From Campylobacter sp. (GTDB taxonomy: Bacteria > Campylobacterota > Campylobacteria > Campylobacterales > Campylobacteraceae), in assembly GCA_021203945.1 (NCBI GenBank), contig JAJQAF010000064.1, forward strand, positions 1 through 7,119: a stretch of DNA of 7,119 nt, read 5' to 3'. Position 1 is the first letter of the stretch. Each line of letters begins with the position of its first letter. The position numbers and the translations under genes are program-made. The notes below the pieces were generated by a model. The model did not search any database and was not told the origin of the DNA. It saw only the letters and a program-made list of their open reading frames with translations. Of the stretch, positions 6,361-7,119 are shown piece by piece.

Positions 6361-7119
6361 TTAATGTAAGCTTTCGATATAACTCATGGCGCTCAACGCC
6401 GCTACGGCTCCGTCTCCCGCCGCTACTACGACTTGCTTCGGAGCGTCTTTTCTAATGTCTCCCGCCGCAAATAACCCGTCTAGGCTACTTTGCATTTTTA
6501 AATTTACCTCAACTTGCCCGCCATCTACCATTTTACAGATAAATTCGCCGTTTTCAAGCTTTAAAATTTCATTATTGACGTTAAGACCGACAAAGGTAAA
6601 AACACCGGGAACTTTAAGGTCGCGCTCGCCGTCTTTCGTATTTAGAATTAATCCGCTAAGTCCCGCTTTATCGCCGTAAGCTTCTTTTATAGTCGCGCTT
6701 GTGATAAATTCGATTTTTTCGTTTTTACGAGCTTTCTCAACGGTTGTAGGCGCAGCGCGAAATCCATCGCGTCTGTGGATGATATAAACTTTCGAGCAGA
6801 TATTTGCCAGATAAATCGCCTCTTCTATGGCAGTATCGCCGCCGCCCAAAACGGCAACCTCTTTACCCTTGTAAAAAAATCCGTCGCAAGTCGCGCACGT
6901 GCTAACGCCGCGTCCGAAAAATTGCTCCTCGCCTTTAAAACCCGCACGGCGAGGCGTTGAGCCTGTCGCGATAATAACGGCTTTAGCAAGCTCTTCCGTG
7001 CCGCCTTCAATTAAAATTTTAAACGTTTTATCCGCATTTTGTCTAATTCCGATAACGTTCGCCCATTAATGTACCAGACCAAAATGGCTACACTGCCGAC
7101 ACCACGTACTCATAAAATC
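6361..7119 (-). CDS. trxB: Thioredoxin reductase, C-terminal part, with an in-frame stop near the window edge
   Basis: An FAD flavoenzyme that passes electrons from NADPH to thioredoxin in the cytoplasm. About 250 codons are present; the N-terminal FAD-binding GGGPAG region lies beyond the edge. Reading inward from the edge: QCSHFGLVH, then [14 protein letters not shown], the redox-active CATCDGFF (about 6885-6908), the NADPH-binding [22 protein letters not shown] (2'-phosphate contact) and the FAD tail [27 protein letters not shown]. The TTG at 6847-6849 and the codons near 7010 are internal, not starts. The frame carries TAA at 7066-7068, exactly where relatives read roughly HEMAN; residues before and after it both align to TrxB. 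I infer a base-call error or small compensating indels near the contig end rather than a genuine short gene. Confidence 0.9.

Noticed and set aside
6386..7010. Open frames on both strands overlapping trxB (6386-6679, 6775-6960, 6825-7010)
   Set aside because: All are shadows; the TrxB frame carries every expected motif across the same bases.
1..7119. CRISPR arrays, tRNA or rRNA genes, insertion sequences
   Set aside because: No regularly spaced repeats, cloverleaf-like sequence, transposase motifs or terminal inverted repeats were seen.

Overview
The window looks like chromosomal DNA of a Campylobacter species. The AT-rich, AAATTT-dense style and the close match of the SPFH, PurF, DapB and TrxB proteins to campylobacter versions as I remember them point to the rectus/showae/curvus/concisus side of the genus. 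The species is a guess. The content is core metabolism and envelope genes. I see no mobile element, CRISPR array, rRNA or tRNA.

Plus strand, 1-2717: a tight operon, already under way at the left edge. It holds the C-terminal three quarters or so of an SPFH/band-7 membrane protein, then hisIE (steps 2 and 3 of histidine synthesis), then two small related membrane proteins of DUF2393-like design. Gaps are 11 nt or less and the last three genes overlap, so they are probably co-transcribed and translationally coupled.

Minus strand, 2727-5631, converging on that operon with only 9 nt between stop codons: dapB (lysine and meso-diaminopimelate synthesis), purF (first committed step of purine synthesis) and a short lipoprotein whose start overlaps the purF stop by 4 nt. 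Two TATAAT boxes lie upstream of dapB, and a weaker candidate lies upstream of purF.

Minus strand, 6361-7119: trxB, the thioredoxin reductase, running off the right edge. Its reading frame is interrupted at 7066-7068 by a TAA, yet residues on both sides still read as TrxB. This is most simply a local sequence error near the contig end, or a recent mutation.

Between trxB and dapB lies an unassigned stretch of about 700 bases (5632-6360). It holds the dapB promoters, a strong hairpin behind trxB, several imperfect inverted repeats, and interrupted open stretches on both strands. It is either the remains of a decayed gene or a locus for a structured RNA, and is the only part of the window that ordinary housekeeping genes do not explain. 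I found no convincing new multi-gene system.
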